A stretch of 9,665 nucleotides of DNA from Anaeromassilibacillus stercoravium (GTDB taxonomy: Bacteria; Bacillota; Clostridia; Oscillospirales; Acutalibacteraceae), in contig DWYE01000064.1 of assembly GCA_019118845.1 (NCBI GenBank), forward strand, positions 1-9,665, read 5' to 3'. Below, piece after piece: positions 7,553 through 9,665 of the stretch (position 1 is its first letter; the number at the start of each line of letters is the position of its first letter). A program made the translations under genes and the position numbers. The notes beneath the pieces were generated by a model. The model saw only the letters and a program-made list of their open reading frames with translations, did no database searches and was not told where the DNA came from.

Positions 7553-8080
7553 AGGAAACTCCTTTATTGATTTTCAACCAGCGGTCTTTCCTGTAGCATT
7601 TCGCAAATTTTGCTTAAAAAACGGCAATTTTTCCATCTATTTGATCGGTGTTTAAATTTATTGTACCATTCTTACACAAATTACGCAATACTTTCCGTTT
7701 CATCAGCACTCCTGCCATCATTGCCGCATGGGCAGGCACTTTGAAATTCACTTCCATAGGATATCCCTTTGGAACGGCCACTTGGCTTATAAACAAAAAT
7801 TGTATTCCTTTATTTTAACAGATTCTTTGCCATTCTGCTTCAAATTTGGAAAATTTCCTCCCCTAAAGCCATTATTTTTTGCCAAATGCCCTCTGGAGCC
7901 CGCGGTATAACCCCATGTCCCTTCTTACAGCTGTACAAAGTTTTGCCCATATCCCCCTCTTTTGCCCGGCCATATAGGAACTGCGGACCGCCTCCCGGCT
8001 TTTCCTCCCGCTATAAGGCCCGTTCCATATGGGAAATGCATGCAAATCCACGTTCAAGGGCCCCCCAAAATGCCAACCAT
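7553..8080. other. Gene-poor intergenic region upstream of the sensor operon
   Basis: No convincing long gene is present. The part nearest the operon (about 7560-7860) is AT-rich and holds the promoter at 7660-7688 and a roughly 100-base untranslated leader. A 47-codon minus-strand reading frame (7614-7757), with an AAAGGGA site upstream of its ATG, overlaps that promoter; it may be a small gene or chance. An inverted repeat (7711-7716/7731-7736) lies just upstream of the -35 box, and two short palindromes occur at 7841-7858. The remainder (about 7870-8080) is more GC-rich and shows nothing I can identify. Confidence 0.6.
7660..7688 (-). promoter_or_regulatory. Probable sigma-A promoter of the sensor operon
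   Basis: Read on the minus strand, a TTGCGT -35 box (7683-7688) and a TACAAT -10 box (7660-7665) are separated by 17 bases. A TG one base upstream of the -10 makes it an extended -10. The -35 matches the consensus at only three of six positions, which would suit a promoter needing an activator such as the AraC-type product of the operon. The predicted start near 7652 gives a leader of about 100 bases before the ATG at 7552. Confidence 0.6.
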
Positions 8081-8119
8081 AAAACAAAAAGCCTGTTCCG
8101 GCAAAGCCGGAACAGGCTT
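8081..8119 (-). terminator. Intrinsic terminator of the mgl operon
   Basis: A perfect 14-bp stem (8089-8102 with 8106-8119) with a 3-base loop is followed on the minus strand by a U-rich tail (five U, G, four U). It lies 18 bases after the mglC stop codon, so mglC is the last gene of its transcript and the sensor operon is transcribed separately. Confidence 0.93.
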
Positions 8120-8137
8120 GAATTTTCGTAATATAAA

Positions 8138-9355
8138 TTACTTTCTTCTGTACTTGGACAGGTCGATTGCAACAGCGATGGCGATGATGATGCCCTTGAT
8201 CACCTGCTGCCACATCGGGCTAACGCCGATGAACTGCAAGCCATACTGGATAACCGTGAAGATCAACACGCCGCTGATGATGCCGCCGACGGTACCGATA
8301 CCGCCGTTCAACGACACACCGCCGACCACGCAAGCTGCGATTGCATCGAGCTCGTAGCCGTCGCCGTAGTTGTTCGTTGCACCAGCCGTTCTAGCTGCTT
8401 CCAGAACGCCACCAACACCATACATGAAGGAAGCGAGGATGAAGATACCCATGATGGTCTTGAATACGTTAACACCGGAAACAACAGCTGCTTCACGGTT
8501 GCCGCCGATTGCATAAACGTTCTTACCAAAGACCGTCTTATTCAATACGAACCAGATAGCAATGGTGAACACAACGGCGATCGGAACCAAAACAGAAATT
8601 CTACCAAACAGCTTGGTCTGGCCGATTGCGGAGAAGTCCGGACGGATACCGCCGATCGGCTGGGAGCTGTTCGGAGGCATATCGAAATACAGGGAACATG
8701 CACCGTAGATCATAACCTGGACAGCCAAAGTTGCGATGAAGGGGTGCATGTCATACTTTGCCACCAGGAACCCGTTCAAAGTACCAAACAGCATGCAGGC
8801 GATGATTGCCACAATAATCGGCAGGAATACCGGCAGCTGCGGAAGATCCGGATAGAACCGGTTCGCATAGGTAGCCGTCTGCAACATGGAGGTGGAAACA
8901 ACTGCCGCCAAGCCGACCATACGGCCTGCGGACAGGTCGGTACCTGCAATCAACAGGGTGAAGCAGATGCCCAATGCAATAATCATTCTCGTGGAGGACT
9001 GCGTCAAGATGTCCAAGAGAACCTGAATCTGCATGAAACGGGGCTCAATGAAGCAGATCACAACAACCAGTGCCAGCAATGCCAGCATAATGGCGTTATT
9101 CGTCAAGAAATTCTTTGCCGATCTAGCAGAAAAAGATACTTCCGGATGAAGGCGCTGCCCTCTTGTCATTTGTACGATACCATATACAATTGCGATTACG
9201 CCAATGCCAAGGACGAACCACGGCAAGTCAAAGGTCTTGCTTGCATCCAATGCAAAATTGAAAATGACTCCCAGGATCGCAAGTACTACGCCTACAATGA
9301 CGAAGGCCACTGCATACTGTTTGCGAGGGACTGTCTTTTCTCCTTGCATACCCAT
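8138..9355 (-). CDS. mglC: Galactose/methyl-galactoside ABC transporter permease MglC
   Basis: An integral membrane permease of the BPD_transp_2 (ribose/galactose) family, 405 residues, forming the sugar channel with MglA and a binding protein. The family signature GTDLSAGRMVGLAAVV (138-153) is nearly identical to that of E. coli MglC; MHPFIATLAVQVMIYGACSL and GGVSLNGGIGTVGG are further matches. Most of the protein is hydrophobic helices. Compared with E. coli MglC (about 336 residues) it has an N-terminal extension of about 70 residues with two more predicted membrane segments (about 14-35 and 43-63). The start is not certain: ATG at 9355 lies only 3 bases after a GAGG site, while the ATG at 9349 (Met3) has 9-base spacing. 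Codons favour GGT, GCT, CGT, AAC and AAG, as in highly expressed genes. It follows mglA after a 106-base structured spacer and ends just before a terminator. Confidence 0.95.
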   Translation of the reverse strand: MGMQGEKTVPRKQYAVAFVIVGVVLAILGVIFNFALDASKTFDLPWFVLGIGVIAIVYGIVQMTRGQRLHPEVSFSARSAKNFLTNNAIMLALLALVVVICFIEPRFMQIQVLLDILTQSSTRMIIALGICFTLLIAGTDLSAGRMVGLAAVVSTSMLQTATYANRFYPDLPQLPVFLPIIVAIIACMLFGTLNGFLVAKYDMHPFIATLAVQVMIYGACSLYFDMPPNSSQPIGGIRPDFSAIGQTKLFGRISVLVPIAVVFTIAIWFVLNKTVFGKNVYAIGGNREAAVVSGVNVFKTIMGIFILASFMYGVGGVLEAARTAGATNNYGDGYELDAIAACVVGGVSLNGGIGTVGGIISGVLIFTVIQYGLQFIGVSPMWQQVIKGIIIAIAVAIDLSKYRRK

Positions 9356-9375
9356 TTACCTCACTTTCTTTTATT

Positions 9376-9459
9376 ATACATCTGCGTTTCGCGCGACGAA
9401 ACCAACAGATATATGGCGGATTCGGAAATCCAAAACCGTGCCATGCCGGCCGCCGGTTT
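9376..9459 (-). other. Tandem hairpins in the mglA-mglC spacer
   Basis: The 106-base gap between mglA and mglC holds two stem-loops. 9433-9438/9454-9459 is a 6-bp stem with an inner 3-bp stem, a few bases after the mglA stop codon; its 3' arm ends in UUUU, so it could be a weak attenuator. 9376-9384/9406-9414 is an outer stem (G-U at one position as minus-strand RNA) with an inner 6-bp stem 9386-9391/9397-9402. The second overlaps a TATAAT at 9373-9378, just upstream of the mglC ribosome site. They may adjust mglC output relative to mglA; the role is inferred. Confidence 0.4.
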
Positions 9460-9461
9460 CT

Positions 9462-9665
9462 TTACATAAACTTGGTAGCCAGACGCATAACCGAAACGGA
9501 GTCCGCCTCCTCGCGGTCCAGGAAGCCCGTCACGCGGCCTTCGCACATGACCATCACGCGGTCCGCCATGCCCAGCAATTCCGGCATCTCCGAGGAGATC
9601 ATGATGATCGACTTGCCTTCTTTAATCAAGTCGTGCATGATCGTATAGATCTCGTATTTCGCACC
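9462..9665 (-). CDS. mglA: Galactose/methyl-galactoside ABC transporter ATP-binding protein MglA, C-terminal end (5' part outside window)
   Basis: The last 67 residues of the sugar-importing ATPase, ending at TAA (9462-9464). The fragment opens GAKYEIYTIMHDL and continues GKSIIMISSEMPELLGMADR, very close to the end of the second ABC domain in MglA/RbsA-type tandem ATPases, where ISSEMPEL is the post-Walker-B switch region containing the domain's H-loop position (occupied by non-His residues in this second domain). It ends in the short RLATKFM tail typical of MglA. Walker A, signature and Walker B motifs lie beyond the right edge. It is upstream of and probably co-transcribed with mglC; a dedicated mglB is expected further upstream. 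Confidence 0.93.
   Translation of the reverse strand, partial: GAKYEIYTIMHDLIKEGKSIIMISSEMPELLGMADRVMVMCEGRVTGFLDREEADSVSVMRLATKFM

Noticed and set aside
7872..8213. 113-codon minus-strand reading frame downstream of mglC
   Set aside because: It starts inside mglC, runs through the mgl terminator hairpin, and has no recognisable features.
8744..9469. 241-codon plus-strand reading frame antisense to mglC
   Set aside because: Low-complexity polar translation without domain features, opposite a clear MglC.
1..9665. tRNA, rRNA, CRISPR arrays, insertion sequences or phage genes
   Set aside because: Looked for by eye on both strands; nothing with the expected repeats, cloverleaf or transposase/integrase motifs was seen.

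Overview
The window looks like chromosomal DNA of an anaerobic, gut-type Clostridia (Firmicutes). Reasons: YesM/YesN-type two-component genes with AraC outputs, strong GGAGG-type ribosome sites, Gram-positive lipoprotein and ABC sugar-uptake genes, and intrinsic terminators with U-tracts. The genus cannot be named from the sequence.

Layout, left to right. At 1-1660 (+ strand) lie the last codons of a sensor histidine kinase and a complete AraC-type response regulator (47-1660); the two genes overlap by 23 bases. The regulator has Gln where the receiver domain normally has its conserved Lys. At 1661-1844 is a convergent intergenic region. It holds a clean minus-strand terminator (1710-1742) stacked on a 96-nt imperfect hairpin (1743-1838) of unknown role. 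At 1845-7552 (- strand) is a four-gene operon, read right to left: AraC-type response regulator (5900-7552), YesM-type sensor kinase (4063-5844), membrane-anchored sugar-binding protein (2931-3902), and an MglB-family glucose/galactose-binding lipoprotein (1845-2906). The region 7553-8137 is gene-poor and carries the operon's likely promoter (7660-7688), plus the terminator of the next unit (8081-8119). At 8138-9665 (- strand) lie the galactose/methyl-galactoside ABC permease mglC and the C-terminal end of the ATPase mglA, which continues past the right edge.

How the genes fit together. The mgl transporter ends at its own terminator, and the sensor operon starts about 0.5 kb downstream on the same strand. 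I infer that the two sugar-binding proteins report extracellular sugar to the kinase. The kinase would phosphorylate its AraC-type partner, which would control sugar uptake, most simply the adjacent mgl genes. This resembles published XylFII-LytS-type sugar sensing, but here there are two different binding proteins, and the second keeps a full MglB-type sugar pocket and calcium site. The + strand system at the left is a separate kinase/regulator pair whose target lies outside the window.

The points most worth a second look are the two-binding-protein sensor operon, the highly structured minus-strand 3' UTR between the convergent operons, and the Lys-to-Gln change in the left-hand regulator.
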